Source of the DNA: Jiangella muralis
GTDB lineage: Bacteria > Actinomycetota > Actinomycetes > Jiangellales > Jiangellaceae
DNA length: 64,000 nt
Assembly: GCF_001270745.1 (NCBI RefSeq)
Contig: NZ_LFXL01000036.1
Coordinates: 1 to 64,000, forward strand
Direction of reading: 5' to 3'
Of this stretch, positions 51,084 to 59,295 are shown one piece after another. Each line of letters starts with the position of its first letter. Position 1 is the first letter of the stretch. The translations under genes were made by a program, and so were the position numbers. Under the pieces are notes generated by a model, which had not been told where the DNA came from, searched no databases, and worked only from the letters and a program-made list of their open reading frames with translations.

Positions 51084-51992
51084 TCAGCTGGTCCAGGGCC
51101 GCAGCTTCTCCGGGTTGCGCACCGCCCAGACGCGGGCGATCCGGTCGCCGGCCAGGTCGAACGCCAGCACCGTCCCGGTCACCCCGTCCTGCTGCAGCAC
51201 CAGGCCGGGCTGCCCGTTCACCGTCCGCTCCAGGAACGTCAGGTCGGGCGCGGCCGCGGCGATCTCGATGAGGGCGCGGGCGATCGGCCAGCTGCCCTCG
51301 AGCGGCCCGAGCGCGGTGGCGAGGCCGCCGCCGTCGGCGACCGCCGTCGCGTGCGGGTCGAGCAGGCCGACGAGCGCCTCGATGTCCTGGGACTCCCACG
51401 CCTGCTTGAACTCGCGGACGAGGCCGGCCCGGCGGGCGGACGGGGTCGTGGGGGCCTCGGCGGCGCGGAGCCGGCGCCGGGCGGACGACGCCAGCTGGCG
51501 GCAGGCCGCCGGGGTGCGGCCGACGATCCGGGCGATCTCGGCGAACGGGTACCGGAAGACGTCGTGCAGGACGAACGCGACCCGTTCGGCCGGCGTCATC
51601 GACTCGAGGACGACGAGGAAGGCCATGCTGATCGACTCGTCCAGCGTGACCCGGTCGGCGGGGTCGCCGGGGTTGGCCGTCGCACCGCCCGGGCGTCCGC
51701 CGACCCACTCGGCGCGGTCGGGCACCGGCTCCGGGATCCACTCGCCGACGTAGCGCTCGCGTCGGGCCCGCGCCGACCGCAGCAGGTCGAGGCAGATGCG
51801 GCTGGCGACCGTGGTCAGCCAGGCGCCGGGCACCTCGATCGCCTCCCGCTGTTCCGGCCGCAGCGCGTACCAGCGGGCGTACGTCTCCTGCACGACGTCC
51901 TCGGCGTCGGCCAGCGAGCCGAGCAGGCGGTAGGCGAGGTTGATCAGCTGGCGGCGCTCGCTCATGATTGCGGTCAGGTCCGGGTCGGTCAT
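51084..51992 (-). CDS. sigJ: ECF sigma factor SigJ, ECF41 type
   Basis: A 302-aa ECF41-type sigma factor. Region 2 is AYRLLGSLADAEDVVQETYA, followed by the ECF41 linker hallmark WIPEP (usually WLPEP), region 4 VFRYPFAEIARIVGRTPAAC, and a C-terminal SnoaL-like domain with DGGG (TAVADGGGLATA) and NPEKL at the end, matching the DGGG and NPDKL motifs known to control this group. The fused domain acts as built-in anti-sigma. ECF41 genes usually sit beside an oxidoreductase, epimerase or carboxymuconolactone decarboxylase gene; here the divergent neighbour is instead a small membrane protein. Confidence 0.92.
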   Translation of the reverse strand: MTDPDLTAIMSERRQLINLAYRLLGSLADAEDVVQETYARWYALRPEQREAIEVPGAWLTTVASRICLDLLRSARARRERYVGEWIPEPVPDRAEWVGGRPGGATANPGDPADRVTLDESISMAFLVVLESMTPAERVAFVLHDVFRYPFAEIARIVGRTPAACRQLASSARRRLRAAEAPTTPSARRAGLVREFKQAWESQDIEALVGLLDPHATAVADGGGLATALGPLEGSWPIARALIEIAAAAPDLTFLERTVNGQPGLVLQQDGVTGTVLAFDLAGDRIARVWAVRNPEKLRPWTS

Positions 51993-52018
51993 GGTCTACG
52001 ACCTCCTCTCACCCTCCC

Positions 52019-52072
52019 GACGAGACAGCCCGCCGACGTGTGCGGCCTGACGTTCGGCCGGGCCGTCTCGTC
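52019..52072. promoter_or_regulatory. inverted repeat in the sigJ / membrane protein divergent region
   Basis: GACGAGAC (52019-52026) pairs with GTCTCGTC (52065-52072), extended by GCCCG/CGGGC with one mismatch. It lies in the 128-nt divergent promoter region and could be an operator or a leader hairpin. Confidence 0.4.
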
Positions 52073-52120
52073 GTACCGCTGTCCAGGCATCGCCGCCAGA
52101 GTGACAGCAGGAGGAACCCG

Positions 52121-52531
52121 ATGACGACGCAGGAGACGACGACGGCCGAGGCGGTACGGGGCCGGGCCGCGTTGGCGGTCGCGGGGGCGACGACGGCGGC
52201 GCTCGGGCCGTGGGTCGTCGCGGTGATCGCCGGCGCGGACCTCGAGGTGACCAGCGCCGGCGTGACGATGGACGTCGGGCTGCCGTTGGTGCTGGCCGGC
52301 GCGCTGACGATGTCGCTGGCCGGTTGGGGGTTGCTGACGTGGCTGCTGCGGCGGCGCGGCGGAGACGGACGGCGGGTGTGGACCGGCGTCGCGCTGACGG
52401 TGCTGCTGCTGTCGCTGGGCGGGCCGCTGGGCGCCGAGGCGGACGCCGGCGGCAAGGCCTGTCTGGTACTGATGCACCTCGCCGTCGGCGCGGTGCTGAT
52501 CCCGGGCCTGCGGGCGGCCGTCCGCGAGTGA
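52121..52531 (+). CDS. small four-helix membrane protein (DUF6069-like)
   Basis: A 136-aa integral membrane protein with four hydrophobic helices, including AALAVAGATTAALGPWVVAV and LVLAGALTMSLAGWGLLTWL. The pattern of a GATTAALGPW first helix followed by GVTMDVGLPLVLAG resembles the DUF6069 family, often found beside ECF sigma factor genes. GGAGGA precedes the ATG at 52121. It is divergent from sigJ and probably part of its regulon (inference). Confidence 0.7.
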   Translation: MTTQETTTAEAVRGRAALAVAGATTAALGPWVVAVIAGADLEVTSAGVTMDVGLPLVLAGALTMSLAGWGLLTWLLRRRGGDGRRVWTGVALTVLLLSLGGPLGAEADAGGKACLVLMHLAVGAVLIPGLRAAVRE

Positions 52532-52569
52532 CCCGCCCTGATCGCGGCGGCCGGAGGACGGCAGGTCCG

Positions 52570-53169
52570 TCAGGGCACGACCAGCGGATCGCTGCGCAAC
52601 CAACCGCTCCAGCCGACCGTGCCGCCCCGGTCGTTGCGTACGGCCGCGCTGCTCCAGTCGGCCACGTTCGCCGACATCCAGCCGACGAACTCGTCGCACC
52701 AGGCCGAGGGGGCAGGCGGCGTCGTCTGAGCGATCCAGTCCTGGCAGGTGAGAAGCAGCCGCTGCGGCGAGCCCCAGATCATCCAGGGGCTCCGGCCGGT
52801 GCGGGCGATCGAACCGTTCAGCCAGGCCGCCAGTGCCGAGCACCGGTCCTCGTCGTCGCCGAGACGAGCCCGGCCCGGACGGCTCATCTGGCCCGCGCGG
52901 TCCGGCCGGCTCGGGCCGTTCGGCCGCCCGGCGGCCGTCCACTGCTCGCAGGCCTGCTGGACGACGGCGACCTGCTGCGCCGGATCGCTCATCGCCCGCT
53001 GTGTCCGGTCGTCGCCGATCGCCCAGACAGCGGACGCTACCGCGGCCGAGGCAACCGCGGTGACCAGCACCAGCGCGACCCCCGGCCACGCCGGTCCGGC
53101 CCGCGTGCCCCGCGCCACGTCCCCACTCTCGACCCGCCGGCGCCGCTCCAGCAGGGTCGAAAGACCCAC
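52570..53169 (-). CDS. hypothetical membrane-anchored protein
   Basis: A 199-aa protein with one N-terminal membrane segment, WPGVALVLVTAVASAAVASA (about residues 28-48), after a basic cytoplasmic start, and an extracellular region with three Cys (QQACEQW, DEDRCSAL, LLTCQDW) plus AWCDEF. The layout suggests a type II membrane-anchored protein with disulfides. I do not recognise the family. It follows a sigma factor gene read in the same direction, 9 nt upstream of that gene's stop. Confidence 0.6.
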   Translation of the reverse strand: MGLSTLLERRRRVESGDVARGTRAGPAWPGVALVLVTAVASAAVASAVWAIGDDRTQRAMSDPAQQVAVVQQACEQWTAAGRPNGPSRPDRAGQMSRPGRARLGDDEDRCSALAAWLNGSIARTGRSPWMIWGSPQRLLLTCQDWIAQTTPPAPSAWCDEFVGWMSANVADWSSAAVRNDRGGTVGWSGWLRSDPLVVP

Positions 53170-53178
53170 GTCGCAGGG

Positions 53179-54063
53179 TCAGACGCCGAGGGCGGCCGGA
53201 TCGATGCCGCTGAGCCGGTCCGGGTCGTTGAGCACGTCGATCGTCGTGATCAGGCCGTCGGTGACGGTGAACGCCATCACCGCGAACACCTGCCCGCCGA
53301 TGACGGCTACCGCGCCGGCCGTGCCGTTGACCAGCGCCGGCCGCACGTGCTGCGCCAGCCGCCGGGCCAACGTCGCCTGTCCGGCCACGGTCCGGGCGCC
53401 GCGCAGCAGCACCGTCGGCCGGGCCGGGTGCGCGCCGCCGTCGGCCCGCAGCACGACGTCGGGGTCGAGCACCGCCACCAGCGCGTCGAAGTCGCCGTCG
53501 CGGGCGGCCGCGTAGAACGCGTCGACCGCGGCCCGCTGCTTCGCGAGGTCGGCGTCCGGCGCGGGCGCGGCGTCCTGGACCCGGCGACGGCCCCGGCTGG
53601 CCAGCTGGCGGGCGGCGGCCGGGGTTCGCTCGACCAGCGGCGCGATGTCGTCGAACGGGACGGCGAACAGGTCGTGCAGCACGAACGCGAGCCGCTCGGC
53701 CGGCGTCAGGGTGTCGAGGACCACCTGCATCGCCAGCCCGACGGAGTCGGCCAGCAGCGCCTCCTGCTCTGGATCGGGGCCGGTCAGCGGGCTGACGACA
53801 GGGTCGGGCAGGCGCACGTCGGGCTCACCGTCGTCCAACGGGACCTCGCCGCGCGTCGTCCGCGACCGCAGCAGGTTCAGGCAGACCCGCCCGGCGACGG
53901 TCGTCAGCCAGGCGGCGAGGTTCTCGACGTCGGAGGTGTCGGCGCGCTGGTAGCGCAGCCAGGTCTCCTGCACGGCGTCGTCGGCCTCGGTGAGCGACCC
54001 CAGCATGCGATACGCGACGGCGCGCAGCTGTGGCCGGTGCCGCTCGAAATCGAGGTCGCTCAT
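53179..54063 (-). CDS. ECF sigma factor SigJ-like, ECF41 type
   Basis: A 294-aa ECF41-type factor. Region 2 is AYRMLGSLTEADDAVQETWL; the linker has RLPDPVV in the place of the WLPEP motif; region 4 is LFAVPFDDIAPLVERTPAAA; and the SnoaL-like C-terminus has ADGGAHPAR and NDPDRL, degenerate forms of DGGGR and NPDKL. ATG at 54063 is chosen because region 2 follows directly; the open frame upstream overlaps the divergent gene. It is divergent from an NAD(P)-binding oxidoreductase gene, the typical ECF41 arrangement. Confidence 0.9.
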   Translation of the reverse strand: MSDLDFERHRPQLRAVAYRMLGSLTEADDAVQETWLRYQRADTSDVENLAAWLTTVAGRVCLNLLRSRTTRGEVPLDDGEPDVRLPDPVVSPLTGPDPEQEALLADSVGLAMQVVLDTLTPAERLAFVLHDLFAVPFDDIAPLVERTPAAARQLASRGRRRVQDAAPAPDADLAKQRAAVDAFYAAARDGDFDALVAVLDPDVVLRADGGAHPARPTVLLRGARTVAGQATLARRLAQHVRPALVNGTAGAVAVIGGQVFAVMAFTVTDGLITTIDVLNDPDRLSGIDPAALGV

Positions 54064-54065
54064 CC

Positions 54066-54092
54066 GGTCACATCTCCGCGGCGCCGCGGGTC
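54066..54092 (+). promoter_or_regulatory. candidate ECF41 promoter of the oxidoreductase gene
   Basis: GGTCACA (54066-54072), 16 nt, GGTC (54089-54092). The published ECF41 promoter motif is TGTCACA with a downstream CGTC; this site differs by one base in each half and lies 40 nt before the oxidoreductase start, in the divergent region next to an ECF41 gene. Confidence 0.45.
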
Positions 54093-54132
54093 GGTCCAGT
54101 GAAGGACCTCTTCGGCAGGACTGGAGCTGACA

Positions 54133-54903
54133 GTGACCACACCCCTCCTGGTGACCGGTGGCACCGGCACCCTCGGACGTCTCATCGTGCCACGGCTGGT
54201 CGAGGCCGGACGGATGGTCCGGGTGCTCAGCCGCACGCCGCATGAGCCGGGCGGCGGCGTCGAGTACGTCGCGGCCGATCTGCGCTCGGACGACGCCGGC
54301 GACGCGGTCGCGGCCGCCGTCGACGGCGTCGACACGGTCCTGCACCTGGCCGGCGGCCCCAAGGGCGACGGCGAGGCGGCGCAGCGGCTGGCCCGGGCCG
54401 CGGCGCCGGCCGGCGTGAAGCACCTGGTGCACATCTCGGTGATCGGCGCCGACCGCGTGCCGATCGCCTGGTTCCGGGCGAAGCTGGCCGCCGAGCAGGC
54501 CGTGACCGGCTCGGGCGTGCCGTGGACGATCCTGCGCGCCGCCCAGTTCCACGACCTCGTCCTGAAGACGGCGGCCGCGATGACGAAGCTGCCGGTGATC
54601 CCGGTCCCCGGCGGCCTGCGCTTCCAGCCGGTCGACGCACGCGACGTGGCCGCGCGGCTGACCGAGCTGACCCTCGGCGAGCCGGCCGGGCTGGTCGCCG
54701 ACCTCGCCGGCCCGCGGGTCGCGCCGCTGGGCGACCTGCTGCGCTCGTACCTGACGGCGGCCGGCAAGCGACGGCCGTTGCTGCCGGTCCGGCTGCCCGG
54801 CAAGACCGGCCGCGCCTATCGCGACGGCGCCAACCTCACCCTGGACGGCGCCGACGTCGGCACCCGGACCTGGGAGGACTTCCTCGCCGAGCGCCTGGGC
54901 TGA
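54133..54903 (+). CDS. NAD(P)-binding NmrA/SDR-like oxidoreductase
   Basis: A 256-aa atypical short-chain dehydrogenase. The N-terminal nucleotide loop is LLVTGGTGTLGRLIVPRLVE (TGGTGxxG), then VEYVAADLRSDDAGDAVAAA, and the HLVHISVIGADRVPIAWFRA segment with the Ser/Lys region of this group. It resembles NmrA-like oxidoreductases/epimerases and is the expected partner gene of the divergent ECF41 sigma factor. Start GTG at 54133. The reaction is unknown. Confidence 0.87.
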   Translation: MTTPLLVTGGTGTLGRLIVPRLVEAGRMVRVLSRTPHEPGGGVEYVAADLRSDDAGDAVAAAVDGVDTVLHLAGGPKGDGEAAQRLARAAAPAGVKHLVHISVIGADRVPIAWFRAKLAAEQAVTGSGVPWTILRAAQFHDLVLKTAAAMTKLPVIPVPGGLRFQPVDARDVAARLTELTLGEPAGLVADLAGPRVAPLGDLLRSYLTAAGKRRPLLPVRLPGKTGRAYRDGANLTLDGADVGTRTWEDFLAERLG

Positions 54904-54918
54904 CGCCAGCGGGGCGAA

Positions 54919-55353
54919 ATGTCCGGGGCGTCTGCGACGCTCTCGTCCGTGACAGAGACACCCGTCCCTCGCGACGACCGCATGTGGCCGAATGGGGCGT
55001 ATCCCTTCTCGATCGCCTTCGGCGTGCTCTTCATCGGCGTCAGCATTGGGCTCGTGGTGGCCGCGGCCGGTCGCGGCGCCGGCCTGTTCGTGCTCACGCT
55101 CGCCGCCACGCCGGTGGCCGGAGCGATCGGCTGGATGTACATGACGCTGGGACAGCGCTACCGGCTCCGTCGCGGACGGTTCGACGGCAAGCTGCTGGCG
55201 GCCGAGCTGGTCTCGGCCGGGGCCGGCTTGGCGATCTTCCTGGCGGACCGGCAGCTCGCCTTCACGGTGCTCTGCGGCTTCCTGGGCGTCGGCATGCTGG
55301 CCAACGCGCGAATGGTCCGGCTCGCCCGCGCCAATCGTCCGGCCGGCGAGTGA
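54919..55353 (+). CDS. small membrane protein, unknown function
   Basis: A protein of 144 aa from ATG 54919, or 134 aa from the GTG at 54949. It has four hydrophobic segments, for example FSIAFGVLFIGVSIGLVVAA and GLFVLTLAATPVAGAIGWMY, arranged as two hairpins with a basic loop YRLRRGRF. No recognised family. It starts 16 nt after the oxidoreductase stop and may be in its transcript. Confidence 0.65.
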   Translation: MSGASATLSSVTETPVPRDDRMWPNGAYPFSIAFGVLFIGVSIGLVVAAAGRGAGLFVLTLAATPVAGAIGWMYMTLGQRYRLRRGRFDGKLLAAELVSAGAGLAIFLADRQLAFTVLCGFLGVGMLANARMVRLARANRPAGE

Positions 55354-55363
55354 GCTGTCGCCG

Positions 55364-55768
55364 TCAGGCCACGAAGATGCAGAACGGATGGCCGGCGAGG
55401 TCGGCGTAGACGCGCAGCGGCTCGTCGGGGTCGTCGATGCGGTCGAAGATCATCCGGCCGCCGAGCTCGAGCACGCGGTCGTGCTGGACCAGCAGCTCCT
55501 CCATCGACGGCACGGTCATGTCGAGGTGCAGCTGCTGCGGGACGGCGCCGTCGGGCCACGTCGACGGCGTCAGCTGGTCGGTCTGCTGGAAGCCCAGCCG
55601 GCGGTTGCCGTCGTGGTCGTGCAGGACCAGCCAGTCGTCGCCGGCGGGGTCGACGGTCTCGTGGCCGGGCCGGTACACGTAGCCGAGCAGCTGCCGGTAG
55701 AACTCCGCCAGTCCGCGTGCGTCGGTGGTGTCCAGCACGGTCTGCAACACGCTGGGATAGGTCGTCAT
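55364..55768 (-). CDS. VOC-family (glyoxalase-like) protein
   Basis: A 134-aa vicinal-oxygen-chelate protein with the paired beta-alpha-beta-beta-beta repeats: TVLDTTDARGLAEFYRQLLG in the first half, and QLHLDMTVPSMEELL and VYADLAGHPFCIFVA in the second. Members bind a metal and handle small molecules, or serve as antibiotic-binding proteins. ATG 55768 is chosen; the longer open frame is a shadow of the GDPD gene. It is convergent with the membrane protein gene. Confidence 0.85.
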   Translation of the reverse strand: MTTYPSVLQTVLDTTDARGLAEFYRQLLGYVYRPGHETVDPAGDDWLVLHDHDGNRRLGFQQTDQLTPSTWPDGAVPQQLHLDMTVPSMEELLVQHDRVLELGGRMIFDRIDDPDEPLRVYADLAGHPFCIFVA

Positions 55769-55847
55769 GCCGGGACGGTACCCGCGGGGTCCGACATTCA
55801 GCTTCGGGTCGCCGCACGTGTCAGTGGCGGGCGTTACCGTTCGCCCC

Positions 55848-56801
55848 ATGAGCAGGCTCACCGGTCTCCTGACCGCAGGCGCCGTCGCCGCGGTCCTCAT
55901 CCCGACGACGACGGCCACCGCCGCCACGGAGAACCCGTGGCTGGAGCGGCGCGTCCTCAACATCGCGCACCAGGGCGGCGAGATCGAGGCGCCGTCAGAC
56001 ACCCTCTTTGCGTTCAAGTCGGCGGTCGACCAGGGCGCCGACGTGCTCGAGCTGGACGTCCACGCGACGGCCGACGGCGAGTTGGTCGTCCTGCACGACA
56101 CCACCGTCGACCGCACGACGAACGGCGCCGGGCGGGTCGACGCGCTCACGCTCGAGCAGATCCGGGCGCTCGACGCGGCCCACTGGTTCGTTCCCGGCTG
56201 CGGGACCTGCCACGGCCAGGACCCCGCCGCCTACGCGTTCCGCGGCGTCGCGACAGGGGAGCGGCCGGCGCCGGACGGGTACACGGCCGCCGACTTCCGC
56301 ATCCCGACGCTGCGCGAGGTGCTCGAGACGTTCCCGGGTGTCCTGCTCAACGTCGAGATCAAGCGGACCCGCCCCGAGACGTCGCCATACGAGCGCACCA
56401 TGGCCGACCTCCTCGCCGAGTTCGGCCGCGGCACCGACACCGTCGTCGCCTCGTTCTCCGACAGCGCCGTCACCCGGTTCAAGCTCTACAACCGCGACGT
56501 CAGCACGTCGCCGGGCAGCACGCAGGCCACGGCGTTCTGGCTGAACACGCTCGGCCCGCTGACCGGCATCACGCTGCACGGACACCACGCGCTGCAGGTG
56601 CCGCCGTCACAGTCGGGCATCCCGGTCGTCACGGCCGACTTCGTCGCCGACGCGCACCGCCGCGGCCTCGCCGTCCACGTCTGGACCATCAACGACCGCG
56701 TCGAGATGGAGCGGCTCATCGACCTCGGCGTCGACGGCATCATGACCGACCGGCCGACGCTGCTCCAGCAGGTGCTGGACGATCGCGGCGTGGGGACGTG
56801 A
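55848..56801 (+). CDS. secreted glycerophosphodiester phosphodiesterase
   Basis: A 317-aa GDPD-family phosphodiesterase exported by an N-terminal signal peptide (LLTAGAVAAVLIPTTTATAA). The catalytic TIM-barrel motifs are visible: IAHQGGEIEAPSDTLFAF (HRGxxxxxPENT, here HQG and PSDT), LELDVHATADGELVVLHDTT and NVEIKRTRP, with HVWTINDRVEMERLIDLGVD near the end. A short insert with GCGTCHGQDP carries two Cys. It hydrolyses glycerophosphodiesters to glycerol-3-phosphate. It is divergent from the VOC gene with an 80-nt promoter region. Confidence 0.93.
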   Translation: MSRLTGLLTAGAVAAVLIPTTTATAATENPWLERRVLNIAHQGGEIEAPSDTLFAFKSAVDQGADVLELDVHATADGELVVLHDTTVDRTTNGAGRVDALTLEQIRALDAAHWFVPGCGTCHGQDPAAYAFRGVATGERPAPDGYTAADFRIPTLREVLETFPGVLLNVEIKRTRPETSPYERTMADLLAEFGRGTDTVVASFSDSAVTRFKLYNRDVSTSPGSTQATAFWLNTLGPLTGITLHGHHALQVPPSQSGIPVVTADFVADAHRRGLAVHVWTINDRVEMERLIDLGVDGIMTDRPTLLQQVLDDRGVGT

Positions 56802-56883
56802 CCAGCCGGGCATAGTTCACGGCCGCCGGCGCTTGTAGCAAGGCAGTCGCGACGACGCGACCGGACGAGAGGACGCCCCACGC

Positions 56884-58176
56884 ATGAACGTGCAGGCCCG
56901 CCGCATCCAGAGCGTCTACATCACGTTGATGCTCGGCAACACGCTGGCCGCCTCGTTCATCTGGGGCATCAACACGCTGTTCCTGCTCGACGCCGGGCTG
57001 AGCAACCTCGAGGCGTTCGCCGCCAACGCGTTCTACACGGTCGGCGTCGTGCTCTTCGAGGTTCCGACGGGGGTCATCGCGGACACCTGGGGGCGGCGGG
57101 TGTCGTACCTGCTCGGCACCGTGACGCTCGCCGTGACGACCGCGCTGTACTACCTGATGTGGCAGATCAGCGCGCCGTTCTGGGCGTGGGCCGTGGTGTC
57201 GGCGCTACTCGGCCTGGGGTTCACGTTCTTCTCCGGCGCGGTCGAGGCGTGGCTGGTCGACGCCCTGCACCACGCTGGGTACGAGGGCAGCCTCGAGGCC
57301 GTCTTCGGCCGCGGCCAGATGGTGTCCGGCGTGGCGATGCTCGGTGGGTCGGTTGCCGGCGGCGTGATCGCCCAGGTGACCGACCTGGGGGTGCCCATGC
57401 TGCTGCGGGTGGGCGTGCTGCTGGCGATGTTCGTCGTGGCGGGCCTGCTGATGCGCGATCTCGGCTTCACCCCGGACCGGTCGGCGGGCACGGCGCAGGC
57501 GGTGCGCGGCATCTGGTCGGCGTCCATCGAGCACGGCCTGAAGAACCCTCCGGTGCGCTGGGTCATGCTGGCCGCGCCTTTCGTGTCCGGCGTCAGCTTC
57601 TACGGCTTCTACGCGATGCAGCCCTACCTGCTGGAGCTGTACGGCGACCCCGACGCCTACTCGATCGCGGGCCTGGCCGCGGCCGCCGTCGCCGGGGCCC
57701 AGGTGGTCGGCGGATACCTCGCGCCGCACGCCCGGCGGCTGTTCCGCAAGCGGACGACCGCGCTGATCGGCGGCACGGCGGCCGGTGCGGCGATCCTGGG
57801 GCTGCTCGGCGTCACCGACGGATTCTGGGTGGCGATCGTCCTGCTGGTGCTGTGGGCCCTGGTGTTCGCCGCGGAGATGCCGATCCGCCAGGCGTACCTC
57901 AACGACCTCATCCCGTCGAAGCAGCGGGCGACGGTGTTGTCGTTCGACTCGCTGATGGGCAACGCCGGTGGCGTGGTCGTCCAGCCGGCGCTCGGCCGGG
58001 CCGCCGACGTCTACAGCTACGGCACCTCGCTGGCGATCGGCGGCGTGATCCAGTTGGTGGCGGTCCCCTTCCTGATCGGCAGCCGCCGGCAGGGCTCGCC
58101 GGCCGACGTTGCCGTCACCGTGTCCGGCTCGCCGGTCGTGACGGAGCCGCCTCCCGACGAGAAGCTACAGCGTTGA
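56884..58176 (+). CDS. MFS transporter
   Basis: A 430-aa major facilitator superfamily exporter with 12 predicted helices. FEVPTGVIADTWGRRVSYLL (about residues 59-78) is the signature loop between helices 2 and 3, and the second half has EMPIRQAYLNDLIPSKQRAT, matching the NxxxPxxxRA-like loop of drug-efflux members. GAGAGGA precedes the ATG. It carries no cytoplasmic enzyme domain. Its substrate is unknown. Confidence 0.92.
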   Translation: MNVQARRIQSVYITLMLGNTLAASFIWGINTLFLLDAGLSNLEAFAANAFYTVGVVLFEVPTGVIADTWGRRVSYLLGTVTLAVTTALYYLMWQISAPFWAWAVVSALLGLGFTFFSGAVEAWLVDALHHAGYEGSLEAVFGRGQMVSGVAMLGGSVAGGVIAQVTDLGVPMLLRVGVLLAMFVVAGLLMRDLGFTPDRSAGTAQAVRGIWSASIEHGLKNPPVRWVMLAAPFVSGVSFYGFYAMQPYLLELYGDPDAYSIAGLAAAAVAGAQVVGGYLAPHARRLFRKRTTALIGGTAAGAAILGLLGVTDGFWVAIVLLVLWALVFAAEMPIRQAYLNDLIPSKQRATVLSFDSLMGNAGGVVVQPALGRAADVYSYGTSLAIGGVIQLVAVPFLIGSRRQGSPADVAVTVSGSPVVTEPPPDEKLQR

Positions 58177-58202
58177 CTTATATAAGCATGTGCCGATAAC
58201 CT
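58173..58202 (+). promoter_or_regulatory. leaderless promoter with palindromic operator for the arsR-like gene
   Basis: TTGACT (58173-58178, overlapping the MFS stop), 18 nt, TAACCT (58197-58202); the ATG follows after 6 nt, so the transcript is probably leaderless. The palindrome CTTATATAAG (58177-58186) touches the -35 box and is a good autorepression site for the ArsR-type protein. Confidence 0.6.
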
Positions 58203-58208
58203 AGTCCC

Positions 58209-58580
58209 ATGCATGCCTTCGACGTGCTCGGCGACCCGGTGCGCCGCCGGATCCTGGAGCTGCTTGCCGACGGCGAGCTGACCTCCGGCGCCGTCACGTC
58301 GGTCATCCAGCAGGAGTTCGGCATCTCGCAGCCGGCGGTGTCGCAGCATCTCAAGGTGCTGCGCGAATCCGGGTTCGCCACCGTGCGACCCGACGGCGCC
58401 CGCCGGCTGTACGCCGTCAGCACCGAACCGCTCCGCGATGTCGACGTATGGCTCGACCGCTTCCGCCGGTTCTGGACCCCTCCTCTGGACGCGCTGGCCA
58501 CCGAACTGGCCAGAGGCAAGCGGCAACGCCGGCTGCAGGAGCAGGCCGGCCACGATCCGGACCAGGAGAACTCCCCATGA
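58209..58580 (+). CDS. ArsR-family transcriptional regulator
   Basis: A 123-aa winged-helix repressor. FDVLGDPVRRRILELLADGE begins the fold and the recognition helix is FGISQPAVSQHLKVLRESGF. No metal-binding cysteine motif is present (ELLADGE stands where ELCVCDL would be), so it belongs to the metal-independent group that regulates AHSA1/SRPBCC genes, here co-translated next (ATGA overlap). Confidence 0.92.
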   Translation: MHAFDVLGDPVRRRILELLADGELTSGAVTSVIQQEFGISQPAVSQHLKVLRESGFATVRPDGARRLYAVSTEPLRDVDVWLDRFRRFWTPPLDALATELARGKRQRRLQEQAGHDPDQENSP

Positions 58581-59236
58581 TCGATGTCGTCGAACAGGTC
58601 AACGCCGTGCGCCGCCAGGTCGGCTCGCGGACCATCGAGGCGGGTGAGGCTCGCACCGTCACCGTCAGCCAGACCTACCCGGCCACCGTCGAGGACGTCT
58701 GGGACGCCTGCACGAACGCCGAGCGCATCCCGCGCTGGTTCTCGCCGGTGACCGGCGAGCTGAAGCTCGGCGGGCGATACCAGGTCGAGGGCAACGCCGG
58801 TGGCACCGTCGAGCACTGCGACCCGCCCAAGAGCTTCGCCGTCACCTGGGAGTACAACGGCGAGGTCAGCTGGGTCGAGGTCCGGCTCACCGCCGACGGC
58901 GACCAGCGGACCCGGTTCGAGCTCGAGCACATCGCGCTGGTCAACAGCGCGTCGCTGGAGTTCTGGGACCTCTACGGCCCGGGCGCGGTCGGGCTCGGCT
59001 GGGACCTCGCGTTCATCGGCCTGAGCCTCCACTTCGCCTCCGGTGGCGAGCAGGTCGACCCCAAGGCGGTCGAGGCCTGGACCATGAGCGACGACGGCAA
59101 GCGGTTCGTCGGCCTGGCCAGCGAGCGCTGGCGCGACGCCAACGTCGAGGGCGGCTTCGCCACGCCGGAGGCCGCGCAGGGCGCCGCCGACCGGACGACC
59201 GCCTTCTACACCGGTGCGGAGGCGCCGCAGGGCTGA
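58577..59236 (+). CDS. SRPBCC/AHSA1-family protein
   Basis: A 219-aa START/SRPBCC-fold protein. TVSQTYPATVEDVWDACTNA and RIPRWFSPVTGELKLGGRYQ are typical AHSA1 segments, followed by GGTVEHCDPPKSFAVTWEYN. These proteins form a hydrophobic cavity for small ligands. The ATG at 58577 overlaps the regulator stop, so the pair is one operon. Ligand unknown. Confidence 0.9.
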   Translation: MIDVVEQVNAVRRQVGSRTIEAGEARTVTVSQTYPATVEDVWDACTNAERIPRWFSPVTGELKLGGRYQVEGNAGGTVEHCDPPKSFAVTWEYNGEVSWVEVRLTADGDQRTRFELEHIALVNSASLEFWDLYGPGAVGLGWDLAFIGLSLHFASGGEQVDPKAVEAWTMSDDGKRFVGLASERWRDANVEGGFATPEAAQGAADRTTAFYTGAEAPQG

Positions 59237-59238
59237 GC

Positions 59239-59258
59239 CCGCTCCGCCCCTGGAGCGG
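59239..59258 (+). terminator. stem-loop after the SRPBCC gene
   Basis: CCGCTCC, loop GCCCCT, GGAGCGG, starting 3 nt past the stop codon: a probable terminator of the arsR-SRPBCC operon. Confidence 0.55.
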
Positions 59259-59295
59259 CGGACCTTGTCGGACCCGTCTTCTACCGTTCGGCGTC

